From JASMHC01 sp042092935 (GTDB taxonomy: Bacteria; Pseudomonadota; Alphaproteobacteria; Rhodobacterales; Rhodobacteraceae): 64,000 bases of DNA. Positions within the stretch are counted from its first letter, which is position 1. Each line of letters begins with the position of its first letter. The notes under the pieces are model-generated. The model did no database searches. It worked only from the letters and a program-made list of their open reading frames with translations, and was not told the origin of the DNA. The stretch spans positions 1-64,000 of the forward strand of contig JBELFK010000001.1 of the NCBI GenBank assembly GCA_042092935.1. Direction: 5' to 3'. Below, one piece after another: positions 8,305 to 15,892 of the stretch. The position numbers and the translations under genes are program-made.

Positions 8305-9692
8305 CGCAAAATTCCTCTCCAACGGGCAATCTGACTGCGCACCTGATCGGGCGCAGTGCCGCCATAACTCACACGCGAGGCCACGGAATTATGAACCCCC
8401 AACACGTCAAAGACGTCGCGCGTGATGCTACTGTGCACAGATTGCATGTCATCCAATGACAAATCCGGCAAGTCACATCCGCGACTTTCCGCCATCGCCA
8501 CAAGCGCACCGGTGACGTGATGCGCATCGCGGAACGGCATATTCAGCGCCCGCACCAGCCAGTCGGCCAGATCGGTCGCGGTCGAAAACCCAGCACCCGC
8601 CGCCGCCTCAAGGCTGTCGCGGTTGGCCGACATATCCTTGACCATGCCCTCCATCGCCGCCAGCGCCAGCATCCAGTTGTCAGCGGCATCAAAGACCTGT
8701 TCCTTGTCTTCCTGCATGTCCTTGGAATAGGCCAAAGGCAGGCCCTTCATCACCGTCATTAATGCCACGTTCGCGCCGAAAATCCGGCCGATCTTGGCGC
8801 GAATCAACTCGGCTGCATCGGGGTTTTTCTTCTGCGGCATGATCGACGATCCGGTGCTGAACCGGTCGGACAAGGTGACAAAACGGAACTGCGCCGACGA
8901 CCAGATCACCAGCTCTTCGGCAAAGCGGCTAAGGTGCATCGCACAGATCGAGGCGACCGAAAGAAACTCCAGCGCAAAGTCGCGGTCGCTGACGGCATCG
9001 AGCGAGTTTGCCGCCGGACGATCAAAGCCCAAAGCCTCGGCCGTTGCATGACGATCAATCGGGAAGGACGTTCCCGCCAAAGCCGCAGCCCCCAAAGGCG
9101 ATTCGTTCATCCGCACCCGCGCATCCCGCACGCGGCTCAGATCGCGCCCGAACATCTCGACATAGGCCATCATGTGATGCCCCCAGGTCACCGGCTGCGC
9201 CGTTTGCAAATGGGTAAAGCCGGGCATGACCCAATCCGCGCCCGCCTCGGCTTGCGCCAGCAAGGCCGCAAGCAACGCCTCAAGTGCCCCCTCGGCGGCA
9301 TCCAGTTGATCGCGCACCCAGAGTTTGAAGTCCGTCGCCACCTGATCGTTACGCGACCGACCGGTGTGCAAACGGCCGGCAGGTTCGCCGATCACCTCTT
9401 TCAGGCGGGCCTCGACGTTCATGTGGATGTCTTCCAGCGCCGTCGAAAATTGAAACCTTCCGGTCTCGATCTCTGACAAGACCGTGAGAAGCCCTTCCCG
9501 AATGGCGCTGGCATCACTATCCGTAATGATACCCTGCGCCGCCAACATCGCGGCATGGGCCCGCGAACCGGCAATGTCCTGGCTGGCCAAACGCTTGTCG
9601 AATCCGATCGATGCGTTAATAGCTTCCATAATCGCGTCGGGTCCGGCGGCAAAGCGTCCGCCCCACATCGCGTTTGAAGATTTGTCAGTCAT
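8301..9692 (-). CDS. argH: Argininosuccinate lyase
   Basis: A 463-residue enzyme of the fumarase/aspartase superfamily that splits argininosuccinate to arginine and fumarate. The signature GSSIMPQKKNP is at residues 280-291, GFTHLQTAQPVTW (158-170) holds the catalytic histidine region, and HTGRSRNDQ is at 109-117. The ATG at 9692 gives the standard N-terminus (NAMWGGRF); its Shine-Dalgarno GAGGG is the complement of 9700-9704, immediately beside the Shine-Dalgarno of the divergent tlpA. A longer frame to 9731 would run into tlpA and is rejected. First gene of argH-lipoprotein-lysA. Confidence 0.97.
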   Translation of the reverse strand: MTDKSSNAMWGGRFAAGPDAIMEAINASIGFDKRLASQDIAGSRAHAAMLAAQGIITDSDASAIREGLLTVLSEIETGRFQFSTALEDIHMNVEARLKEVIGEPAGRLHTGRSRNDQVATDFKLWVRDQLDAAEGALEALLAALLAQAEAGADWVMPGFTHLQTAQPVTWGHHMMAYVEMFGRDLSRVRDARVRMNESPLGAAALAGTSFPIDRHATAEALGFDRPAANSLDAVSDRDFALEFLSVASICAMHLSRFAEELVIWSSAQFRFVTLSDRFSTGSSIMPQKKNPDAAELIRAKIGRIFGANVALMTVMKGLPLAYSKDMQEDKEQVFDAADNWMLALAAMEGMVKDMSANRDSLEAAAGAGFSTATDLADWLVRALNMPFRDAHHVTGALVAMAESRGCDLPDLSLDDMQSVHSSITRDVFDVLGVHNSVASRVSYGGTAPDQVRSQIARWRGILR

Positions 9693-9714
9693 CTGGCTGC
9701 CCTCAGGAGGAATT
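9693..9714. promoter_or_regulatory. Back-to-back ribosome binding sites of argH and tlpA
   Basis: Only 22 bp separate the two divergent start codons. The argH site (GAGGG, complement of 9700-9704) and the tlpA site AGGAGG (9705-9710) touch each other. No promoter can fit here, so each promoter must lie inside the other gene or further away. Confidence 0.8.
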
Positions 9715-10293
9715 ATGAAGTTCAGTTTCAAGACGCTCCTTTATACCGCCCTCGCGGCAGGTGCAATTTTCGTCGGCCTGACTTTCTTCGACAATGAGCC
9801 GCAGGCGAATTTCTCGACCATCGAGGAATTGCGCGAAGGCGATATGAAGAAGCTGAATTTCACCGCCCCGCAACCCATCGTCGAGACGGCCTTTCTCGAC
9901 GAGGACGGCCAGCCGATGACCTTTGAGGCATTCAAGGGCCAGTATACGGTTGTGAATTTCTGGGCCACATGGTGCGCACCGTGCCGCAAGGAAATGCCAA
10001 CTCTCGAGGCGCTGGACAAAGCCTTTGAGGGCAAAGGTCTCGACGTGGTGACCATCGCAACAGGGCGCAACCCCGCACCTGCGATCGACAAATTCTTTTC
10101 CGATATTGGCGTCGAAAACCTGACCAAATACCTTGACCCCAAACAGGCCCTCGCACGTGATATGGCGGTGCTGGGATTGCCCGCAACGGTGATCCTGAAC
10201 CGCGACGCGCAAGAGATCGCCCGCCTGACCGGCGACGCCGATTGGGACGCCCCCGAGGCCATCGCGATCCTGACCGCGCTGGTTGAGCAATAA
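9715..10293 (+). CDS. tlpA: TlpA-family thiol:disulfide reductase
   Basis: A 192-residue membrane-anchored thioredoxin. One N-terminal helix (about residues 7-24) places the domain in the periplasm. WATWCAPCRKEMP carries the CxxC pair (C87, C90), and a cis-proline segment (LGLPATVIL) follows. In the family such proteins reduce apocytochrome c or copper-site cysteines for cytochrome oxidase assembly, or act on other periplasmic thiols. AGGAGG four bases before the ATG fixes the start. The last 13 codons (PEAIAILTALVEQ and stop) recur twice in the downstream repeat array. Confidence 0.93.
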   Translation: MKFSFKTLLYTALAAGAIFVGLTFFDNEPQANFSTIEELREGDMKKLNFTAPQPIVETAFLDEDGQPMTFEAFKGQYTVVNFWATWCAPCRKEMPTLEALDKAFEGKGLDVVTIATGRNPAPAIDKFFSDIGVENLTKYLDPKQALARDMAVLGLPATVILNRDAQEIARLTGDADWDAPEAIAILTALVEQ

Positions 10294-10348
10294 CTGTCAT
10301 CCCCGCGAAAGCGATGACCGCTAGAAACCGAGTGCCCTGCCGCTTGAG

Positions 10349-10369
10349 GTCCCGGGTCAGGCCCGGGAC
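10349..10369. repeat. REP-like palindrome, array copy 1
   Basis: An 8-bp arm gtcccggg pairs with cccgggac around a short loop (tcagg). Identical copies are at 10606-10626 and 10771-10791, and a variant lies inside rsmE at 46852-46872. Read in the minus direction it encodes PVPGLTRD-like text. Confidence 0.85.
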
Positions 10370-10476
10370 GGGGTGTGACCGACCGCGCAATAGCCGTGCG
10401 GCGAAAGGGATCTCTCCCGACGCCATCGCGATCCTGACCGCGCTGGTTGAGCAATAACTGTCATCCCTGCGCAAGC

Positions 10477-10576
10477 NNNNNNNNNNNNNNNNNNNNNNNN
10501 NNNNNNNNNNNNNNNNNNNNNNNNNNNNNNNNNNNNNNNNNNNNNNNNNNNNNNNNNNNNNNNNNNNNNNNNNNNN
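10477..10576. other. Assembly gap (100 N)
   Basis: Exactly 100 N, the conventional placeholder for unknown length. It sits inside the repeat array, which is the likely cause of the assembly break. Confidence 0.95.
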
Positions 10577-10605
10577 TCTGGCAACCGAGTGCCCTGCCCT
10601 TCGAG

Positions 10606-10626
10606 GTCCCGGGTCAGGCCCGGGAC
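10606..10626. repeat. REP-like palindrome, array copy 2
   Basis: Identical to the palindrome at 10349-10369 and preceded by the same tctggcaaccgagtgccctg context as copy 3. Confidence 0.85.
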
Positions 10627-10770
10627 GGGGTGTGACCGACCGCGCAATAGCCCTGCGGCGAAAGGGGTTCTCCCCCGAGGCCATCGCGATCCTGACCGCG
10701 CTGGTTGAGCAATAACTGTCATCCCTGCGCAAGCAGGGACCTCTGGCAACCGAGTGCCCTGCCCTTCGAG

Positions 10771-10791
10771 GTCCCGGGTCAGGCCCGGGAC
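10771..10791. repeat. REP-like palindrome, array copy 3
   Basis: Identical to copies 1 and 2, exactly 165 bp after copy 2. Together with the left hairpin at 10722-10739 it forms a two-hairpin element like that inside rsmE (46798-46872). Confidence 0.85.
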
Positions 10792-11061
10792 GGGGTTTGA
10801 CCAACCACCCACCAACGACGCCCCGCTCAGAGCTTCTCTGGCAGGGTGGCACTGTATCAGGGTTTGTGAGGTCTTGAAGTGGCAGCGAAATAGCGGGCCC
10901 GCCAATCGGGTCTAACCAGTTTCAGGGTTAACCCCTTCACCTAGCCTGCATTTACGGTGGTCTGGTGGTCTAGTCGCGGATGTCTGCCCCGCTTTCGACC
11001 TATAGCCCATATGTGACGTCGAGAGAGAACCTGCGCCCGAAAGATTGAGAGAAAGTGAGCG

Positions 11062-11997
11062 CTACGCGCGCACCAACCCTGTCGCCGGATCAACGCCCAT
11101 CATCAGGTTGAGGTTCTGAACCGCCGCCCCCGAGGCCCCCTTGCCGAGGTTATCGAGCACCGCCACCAGAACCGCCTGTCCTTTGTCGGCATTGCCGCAC
11201 ACCTGCAATTGCAAGGTGTTGGTGCCATTCATCGCCTCGGCCTCGATCCGGCCTTGATCGGCGTCCAGAGGCAACACGTTAACAAATCCGTTGCTGGCAT
11301 AATGATGGGCCAAAGCCTCATGCACATTCGCAAGCGTCGGAGCGCCCACGATGCTGTTCAGATGCAACGGGATTTGCACCACCATCCCTTGGGCGAAATT
11401 GCCAACCGAGGGCACGAAAATCGGGGTGCCGTCGAGCATCGCGTATTTCGCCATTTCCGGCAGGTGTTTATGCGCCTGAGACGTGCCGTAGACAAATCCG
11501 CCGGTCGCCGCGTCGGTTTCATATTCGGCGATCATGGCCTTGCCACCGCCGGTGTAGCCGCTGACCGCATTGACGCTGACGGGCGCGTTCGCAGGCAACA
11601 TCTGCGCCTCGCGCAGGGGCCGCAACAGACCGATTGCACCCGTCGGATAGCACCCCGGGTTCGAGACATATTTGGCCGCCGCAATCGCATCGGCTTGGCC
11701 GGCGGTCATCTCGGCAAACCCGTAGACCCAGTCATCATTGACGCGAAACGCGGTCGAGGCATCCAGCAGCCGCGTCGCCTCGCCCTGCGCCATCTCGTAG
11801 GCCTCAATCGAGGCCGCGTCCGGCAGGCAGAGGATCGCAATATCGGCCTCAAGCAGCGCCTCTTTGCGCGCCTTGGGGTCTTTGCGCTGGCTGTCATCCA
11901 AACGGATCAACGAGATGTCTTCGCGCTGGTCGAGTCTCTCTGCGATCTGAAGTCCGGTGGTTCCGGCCTCGCCGTCGATGAATACCTTGCTGGTCAT
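11062..11997 (-). CDS. argC: N-acetyl-gamma-glutamyl-phosphate reductase (short type)
   Basis: A 311-residue NADP-dependent reductase making N-acetylglutamate semialdehyde in arginine synthesis. GEAGTTGLQIAERL (residues 9-22) is the nucleotide-binding turn, and SNPGCYPTG places the catalytic cysteine at C116. The length and the EAGTTG start are those of the shorter type-2 ArgC, not the ~340-residue type. The ATG at 11997 is preceded by aaggaaag; a longer frame to 12096 would overlap tag and adds no conserved sequence. It lies 41 bp behind tag on the same strand. Confidence 0.96.
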   Translation of the reverse strand: MTSKVFIDGEAGTTGLQIAERLDQREDISLIRLDDSQRKDPKARKEALLEADIAILCLPDAASIEAYEMAQGEATRLLDASTAFRVNDDWVYGFAEMTAGQADAIAAAKYVSNPGCYPTGAIGLLRPLREAQMLPANAPVSVNAVSGYTGGGKAMIAEYETDAATGGFVYGTSQAHKHLPEMAKYAMLDGTPIFVPSVGNFAQGMVVQIPLHLNSIVGAPTLANVHEALAHHYASNGFVNVLPLDADQGRIEAEAMNGTNTLQLQVCGNADKGQAVLVAVLDNLGKGASGAAVQNLNLMMGVDPATGLVRA

Positions 11998-12038
11998 GGT
12001 GCTTTCCTTGTGTCTCGGCGCGTCGATAGCCAATGCGG

Positions 12039-12629
12039 TCAGCTTTGGCCAGCCCCCGAGGGCGGCACGGCCAGACAGGCCTCCCGCGCGTGGCATCCGA
12101 CCAAGTGATCGTTAATCATGCCCGTTGCCTGCATGAAGGCATAGACAATCGTCGGACCGCAGAACTTGAAACCTTCTTTCTTAAGGTCTTTGGACACCTG
12201 TTTACTAAGCTCGGTTTCAGCCGGAATTTGATCCATCGAGGTCCAGCGGTTCACCAAGGGTTTCCCATCAAGATATTTCCAGAGAAAATTGTCGAACCCC
12301 TCGCGGGCCTCGATGATTTGCCACGCTTTGGCGTTGCCGATGGTCGCCTCGATCTTGCCGCGATGCCGGATGATCCCCTTGTCCTGCACCAGCCGCTCGA
12401 CCTCAGGCGCGCCCCATGTGGCGATCACATTCGGGTCAAACCCCTCAAAGGCTTTCCTAAAATTGTCGCGTTTTTTAAGGATGGTGATCCAGCTTAGCCC
12501 CGCCTGAAACCCGTCGAGAATCAGCTTCTCCCACAGGGCGCGACTATCGTATTCAGGCATGCCCCATTCAGTATCATGGTAGTCGATGTAGATCTGATCC
12601 GACCCCGGCCAGCCGCAACTTTCACCCAT
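12039..12629 (-). CDS. tag: DNA-3-methyladenine glycosylase I
   Basis: A 196-residue HhH-superfamily glycosylase that removes 3-methyladenine from alkylated DNA. The zinc-site residues of the family are all here: C5, H18 (YHDTEWG), H175 and C179 (NDHLVGC). QAGLSWITILKKR (42-54) and RHRGKIEATIGNA (87-99) match the conserved core. Starts with ATG close to a divergent EAL gene (87 bp between start codons). It probably shares a transcript with argC. Confidence 0.96.
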   Translation of the reverse strand: MGESCGWPGSDQIYIDYHDTEWGMPEYDSRALWEKLILDGFQAGLSWITILKKRDNFRKAFEGFDPNVIATWGAPEVERLVQDKGIIRHRGKIEATIGNAKAWQIIEAREGFDNFLWKYLDGKPLVNRWTSMDQIPAETELSKQVSKDLKKEGFKFCGPTIVYAFMQATGMINDHLVGCHAREACLAVPPSGAGQS

Positions 12630-12716
12630 GTCGCACCCTCTCGTTTTTCCGGTCCTGTTTACCGAGTGTTATGGCTTGTGGCCATAGAGTTGCGTCGAAT
12701 GCAGAAAGGTTTGGCA

Positions 12717-13553
12717 ATGGCGCAGAAAAGCAAACTTGTGCTTGAACGGGGCATGAAAAGCCCGCTTGGTCACGTGGAAGAGGCGATATACAACACCTCG
12801 CTCGAAACGGTTGAGGCTGCCGTGCGCAACGGGCGTTCGGCGCTGGCGTTTCAGCCGATCGTCTTGGCCAAGAAGCCCGAACAACCCGCGTTTTACGAGG
12901 GTCTGATCCGGCTGTTTGATCCCGCCCAGCGCGTTATTCCGGCACGGGATTTTATCTCGCGGGTGGAGAACACTGAAACGGGGCGGTTAATTGACTGCGA
13001 AACCCTTAAGAAAACCGTGCGCTCGCTGAAACAAGTGCCCGGGCTGCATCTATCGATGAACGTCTCGGCACGCTCGATCGGCTATGCGCCGTGGACGGAC
13101 AAACTGCACATGAGCATCCGCAAAAATCCCGATCTGGCAAAACGCATGACGATTGAGATTTCCGAAGTGTCGGTCATGCAACTGCCCGAGATCGTCGCGC
13201 GGTTCGTCAATGACCTCGGCGCACAGGGCATCCGGTTTCTGCTCGATGATTTCGGTGCGGGCATGTCGTCGTTCCAGCATCTGCGCGACATCGATTTCAG
13301 CATGCTGAAAATCGACGGTCGGTTCTGCGCCAATGTGGCCACGGATGAAAAGAATCAGTCCGTTGTTCGCACCATGGTCGCGATGGGCCGGTTCATGAAA
13401 AAGCGCGTGATCGCGACACGCGTTGAGCGGGAAGCCGATATGCAGTGGCTGCAAAAGGCCGGTGTAGACGCATTTCAGGGCTATTTATTTGGGATTCCGA
13501 CGCTGAATCCCAATTGGGCCAGCGGCGACCATTCCGCGCAACCGCGGCAATGA
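12717..13553 (+). CDS. EAL-domain protein (c-di-GMP phosphodiesterase-like)
   Basis: A 278-residue protein that is almost entirely one EAL domain, with no GGDEF, sensor or membrane segment. EAL enzymes hydrolyse cyclic di-GMP. Motif residues: E61 in YEGLIRL (EGL in place of EAL), N115 (NVSARS), E147, D177-D178 (DDFGAG), K198 (KIDG) and Q254 (FQGYLFG). The usual AEGVE block reads ATRVE (233-237), losing one acidic residue, so activity is uncertain. The ATG at 12717 is preferred because aaagg lies 7 bp upstream; an in-frame ATG at 12699 is the alternative. Confidence 0.87.
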   Translation: MAQKSKLVLERGMKSPLGHVEEAIYNTSLETVEAAVRNGRSALAFQPIVLAKKPEQPAFYEGLIRLFDPAQRVIPARDFISRVENTETGRLIDCETLKKTVRSLKQVPGLHLSMNVSARSIGYAPWTDKLHMSIRKNPDLAKRMTIEISEVSVMQLPEIVARFVNDLGAQGIRFLLDDFGAGMSSFQHLRDIDFSMLKIDGRFCANVATDEKNQSVVRTMVAMGRFMKKRVIATRVEREADMQWLQKAGVDAFQGYLFGIPTLNPNWASGDHSAQPRQ

Positions 13554-13674
13554 GCGGCCAAAAACGTTGCCGCAGCGCAGAATTTACCTTAGGAAAGCCT
13601 GCAAGCGGGGACTTGGGGCCTCAGTATTCGGTGCCCGGGGGCTCTCGCCATGTTGACTGGTAGAGGACGAATAG

Positions 13675-14853
13675 ATGACCAATGTCGTAATCGCATCAGC
13701 CGCACGAACTGCAGTAGGCAGCTTCGGTGGCTCATTTGCAAACACCAAAGCCCATGATCTCGGCGCTTCCGTTCTAGAGGCTCTGGTTGAGCGCGCTGGC
13801 ATTGAAAAAGCGGATGTGTCGGAAACGATCCTGGGTCAGGTCTTGACCGCAGCGCAGGGCCAGAACCCTGCGCGTCAGGCACACATCAACGCCGGCCTTC
13901 CTCAGGAAAGCGCTGCATGGGGCATCAATCAGGTCTGTGGCTCGGGTCTGCGTGCTGTCGCACTTGGCGCACAACACATCCAGCTTGGGGACGCCGACGT
14001 CGTTGCCGCTGGCGGACAAGAAAACATGACCCTCAGCCCCCATGCCGCACATCTGCGGGCCGGTCACAAAATGGGCGACCTGAAATACATCGACACGATG
14101 ATCCGCGACGGTCTTTGGGATGCTTTCAACGGCTACCACATGGGCCAGACCGCCGAGAACGTGGCCGAGCAGTGGCAGATCAGCCGTGAGATGCAGGACG
14201 AATTCGCCGTTGCCTCGCAAAACAAGGCGGAAGCGGCCCAGAAAGCGGGCAAATTCGTTGATGAAATCGTTCCCTTCATTGTCAAAAACCGCAAGGGCGA
14301 CATCACGGTCGATGCGGACGAATACATCCGTCACGGCGCCACGATGGAAGCGATGCAAAAGCTGCGTCCTGCCTTTGTGCGCGACGGCGGGTCGGTGACT
14401 GCGGCCAACGCATCCGGCCTGAACGACGGCGCGGCTGGCGCGTTGCTGATGTCGGCTGACAACGCCGAAAAACGCGGGATTGAGCCTTTGGCGCGCATTG
14501 CCTCATACGCGACGGCTGGTCTTGACCCATCGATCATGGGTGTCGGCCCGATCTACGCATCCCGCAAGGCGCTCGAAAAAGCTGGCTGGAAGGCCGAGGA
14601 TCTGGACCTTGTCGAAGCGAATGAGGCTTTCGCGGCGCAGGCCTGTGCTGTGAACAAGGACATGGGTTGGGATCCGGCCATCGTCAACGTCAACGGCGGC
14701 GCGATTGCCATCGGTCACCCGATTGGCGCATCCGGCGCGCGTATCCTGAACACGCTGTTGTTCGAAATGAAGCGCCGCGACGCTAAGAAGGGTCTCGCGA
14801 CCCTTTGCATCGGTGGCGGCATGGGCGTGGCCATGTGCCTTGAGCGTCCCTAA
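13675..14853 (+). CDS. phaA: Acetyl-CoA acetyltransferase (beta-ketothiolase)
   Basis: A 392-residue biosynthetic thiolase condensing two acetyl-CoA to acetoacetyl-CoA, the first step toward polyhydroxybutyrate. The catalytic residues match those of the well-studied Zoogloea enzyme: C88 in NQVCGSG, H348 in GHPIGASG and C378 in CIGGGMG. The start has gagg upstream. It is followed by a strong hairpin terminator and then phaB, so the two genes seem to be separately controlled despite being adjacent. Confidence 0.96.
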   Translation: MTNVVIASAARTAVGSFGGSFANTKAHDLGASVLEALVERAGIEKADVSETILGQVLTAAQGQNPARQAHINAGLPQESAAWGINQVCGSGLRAVALGAQHIQLGDADVVAAGGQENMTLSPHAAHLRAGHKMGDLKYIDTMIRDGLWDAFNGYHMGQTAENVAEQWQISREMQDEFAVASQNKAEAAQKAGKFVDEIVPFIVKNRKGDITVDADEYIRHGATMEAMQKLRPAFVRDGGSVTAANASGLNDGAAGALLMSADNAEKRGIEPLARIASYATAGLDPSIMGVGPIYASRKALEKAGWKAEDLDLVEANEAFAAQACAVNKDMGWDPAIVNVNGGAIAIGHPIGASGARILNTLLFEMKRRDAKKGLATLCIGGGMGVAMCLERP

Positions 14854-14866
14854 CGATTCGAAGATC

Positions 14867-14889
14867 GGGGCGCTTCGGCGCCCCTTTTT
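14867..14889 (+). terminator. Rho-independent terminator after phaA
   Basis: The perfect 7-bp stem ggggcgc/gcgcccc with a ttcg-type loop is followed by TTTTT (14885-14889), 14 bp after the phaA stop. Confidence 0.9.
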
Positions 14890-14915
14890 GCTTGCGAAAG
14901 GCAAAAACCTTCTGC

Positions 14916-14979
14916 ATTGCGGCAAAATGGCCGCGCAATAATATTGCGAAAACGATAATCTAAAGGTAACAGAGTTACC
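14916..14979. promoter_or_regulatory. Cluster of three palindromes upstream of phaB
   Basis: The spacer holds attgcggc..gccgcgcaat (14916-14939, imperfect), cgcaat-aat-attgcg (14934-14948, perfect) and ggtaac-aga-gttacc (14965-14979, perfect), ending 28 bp before the phaB ATG. TTGC/GCAA-rich palindromes are of the kind bound by the PHB-responsive repressor PhaR in related bacteria; that assignment is inferred. Confidence 0.55.
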
Positions 14980-15007
14980 AAGAAACCCAAACTCACTGGA
15001 GAGACCC

Positions 15008-15730
15008 ATGGCAAGAGTTGCACTCGTCACTGGTGGTTCGCGCGGCATTGGCGCGGCCATTTCAAAAGAACTGAAATCCAAAGGCTATGACGTCGCCGCC
15101 ACATACGCTGGCAACGACGAAGCGGCCGCGGCCTTCACGGCCGAGACCGGAATCAAGACCTACAAATGGAACGTCGCAAGCTACGAAGAAAGCGCCGAGG
15201 GCATCGCGAAAGTCGAAGCCGAAGTTGGCCCGATTGACGTGGTTGTCGCAAACGCTGGCATCACCCGCGACGCGCCTTTCCACAAGATGACGCCCGATCA
15301 GTGGAACCAGGTCATCGACACCAACCTGACCGGCGTGTTCAACACCGTTCACCCTGTTTGGCCTGGCATGCGCGAGCGTAAGTTTGGCCGCGTGATCGTT
15401 ATCTCATCCATCAACGGTCAAAAGGGTCAGTTCGCACAGGTCAACTATGCCGCGACGAAAGCCGGCGATCTTGGCATCGTCAAGTCGCTTGCCCAAGAAG
15501 GTGCACGCGCTGGCATTACCGCCAACGCCGTCTGCCCGGGCTACATCGCGACTGAAATGGTCATGGCCGTTCCTGAGAAGGTCCGCGAATCGATCATCGG
15601 TCAAATCCCGGCCGGTCGCCTGGGTGAGCCTGAAGAAATCGCGCGCTGCGTCGGCTTCCTTGCGTCAGACGACGCGGGCTTCATCAATGGCTCGACGATC
15701 TCGGCGAACGGCGCTCAGTTCTTCGTCTAA
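15008..15730 (+). CDS. phaB: Acetoacetyl-CoA reductase
   Basis: A 240-residue short-chain dehydrogenase that reduces acetoacetyl-CoA to (R)-3-hydroxybutyryl-CoA with NADPH for polyhydroxybutyrate synthesis. TGGSRGIG (8-15) is the cofactor loop, NAG (82-84) is conserved, and the triad is S134, Y147 and K151 (NYAATK). QKGQFAQVNYAATKAG is characteristic of PhaB rather than FabG. ggagag precedes the ATG. The PHB synthase phaC is not in this window. Confidence 0.96.
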   Translation: MARVALVTGGSRGIGAAISKELKSKGYDVAATYAGNDEAAAAFTAETGIKTYKWNVASYEESAEGIAKVEAEVGPIDVVVANAGITRDAPFHKMTPDQWNQVIDTNLTGVFNTVHPVWPGMRERKFGRVIVISSINGQKGQFAQVNYAATKAGDLGIVKSLAQEGARAGITANAVCPGYIATEMVMAVPEKVRESIIGQIPAGRLGEPEEIARCVGFLASDDAGFINGSTISANGAQFFV

Positions 15731-15752
15731 AGGCGACGTTAAGTTTTGGAAC

Positions 15753-15779
15753 AGGCCGGTCCCCGTGATCGGCCTTTTT
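15753..15779 (+). terminator. Rho-independent terminator after phaB
   Basis: The stem aggccg/cggcct encloses a loop of about 11 nt and is followed by TTTTT (15775-15779), 23 bp after the phaB stop. Confidence 0.85.
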
Positions 15780-15892
15780 CTTTGGCGCAAGGGTTGGCAA
15801 TACCTTGGTGGGCCTGCCGAAGTTAACGCTTGAAATCGGCGCAAAAACTTCGTCATGTGGCGTTCGGATTTTAGCGACGACGGGATAGCACC

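Larger units (their letters stand above)
10250..10800 (+). repeat. Tandem ~165-bp repeat containing the tlpA 3' end and a REP-like palindrome
   Basis: The tlpA tail, gccatcgcgatcctgaccgc onward through its stop codon and tgtcatcc, occurs at 10255, 10419 and 10677. Each copy is followed by the same palindrome (10349, 10606, 10771). Spacing is 164-165 bp where no gap intervenes. Copy 3 also shows an upstream hairpin tccctgc-gcaa-gcaggga (10722-10739), which is decayed in copy 1. The third copy loses similarity after about 10800. The N gap lies inside unit 2; comparison with copy 3 says the missing piece is 7 bp, or 7 plus a multiple of about 165, so the copy number is uncertain. Confidence 0.85.
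10294..11061. other. Gene-free stretch between tlpA and argC
   Basis: The first 500 bp are the tandem repeat array and an assembly gap. The remaining 10801-11061 shows no convincing reading frame, tRNA or terminator. A hairpin ctttcgac/gtcgagag (about 10990-11025) is the only structure noticed there, so an unannotated small RNA is possible but unsupported. Confidence 0.6.

Noticed and set aside
10447..10635. Small reading frame across the N gap
   Set aside because: It is made largely of N and repeat sequence and is not a gene.
11209..12108. 299-residue plus-strand frame opposite argC
   Set aside because: Antisense shadow of argC, whose catalytic motifs are clear.
14867..15007. phaA and phaB as a simple bicistronic operon
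   Set aside because: A strong terminator follows phaA and palindromes precede phaB, so separate control is more likely, though read-through cannot be excluded.
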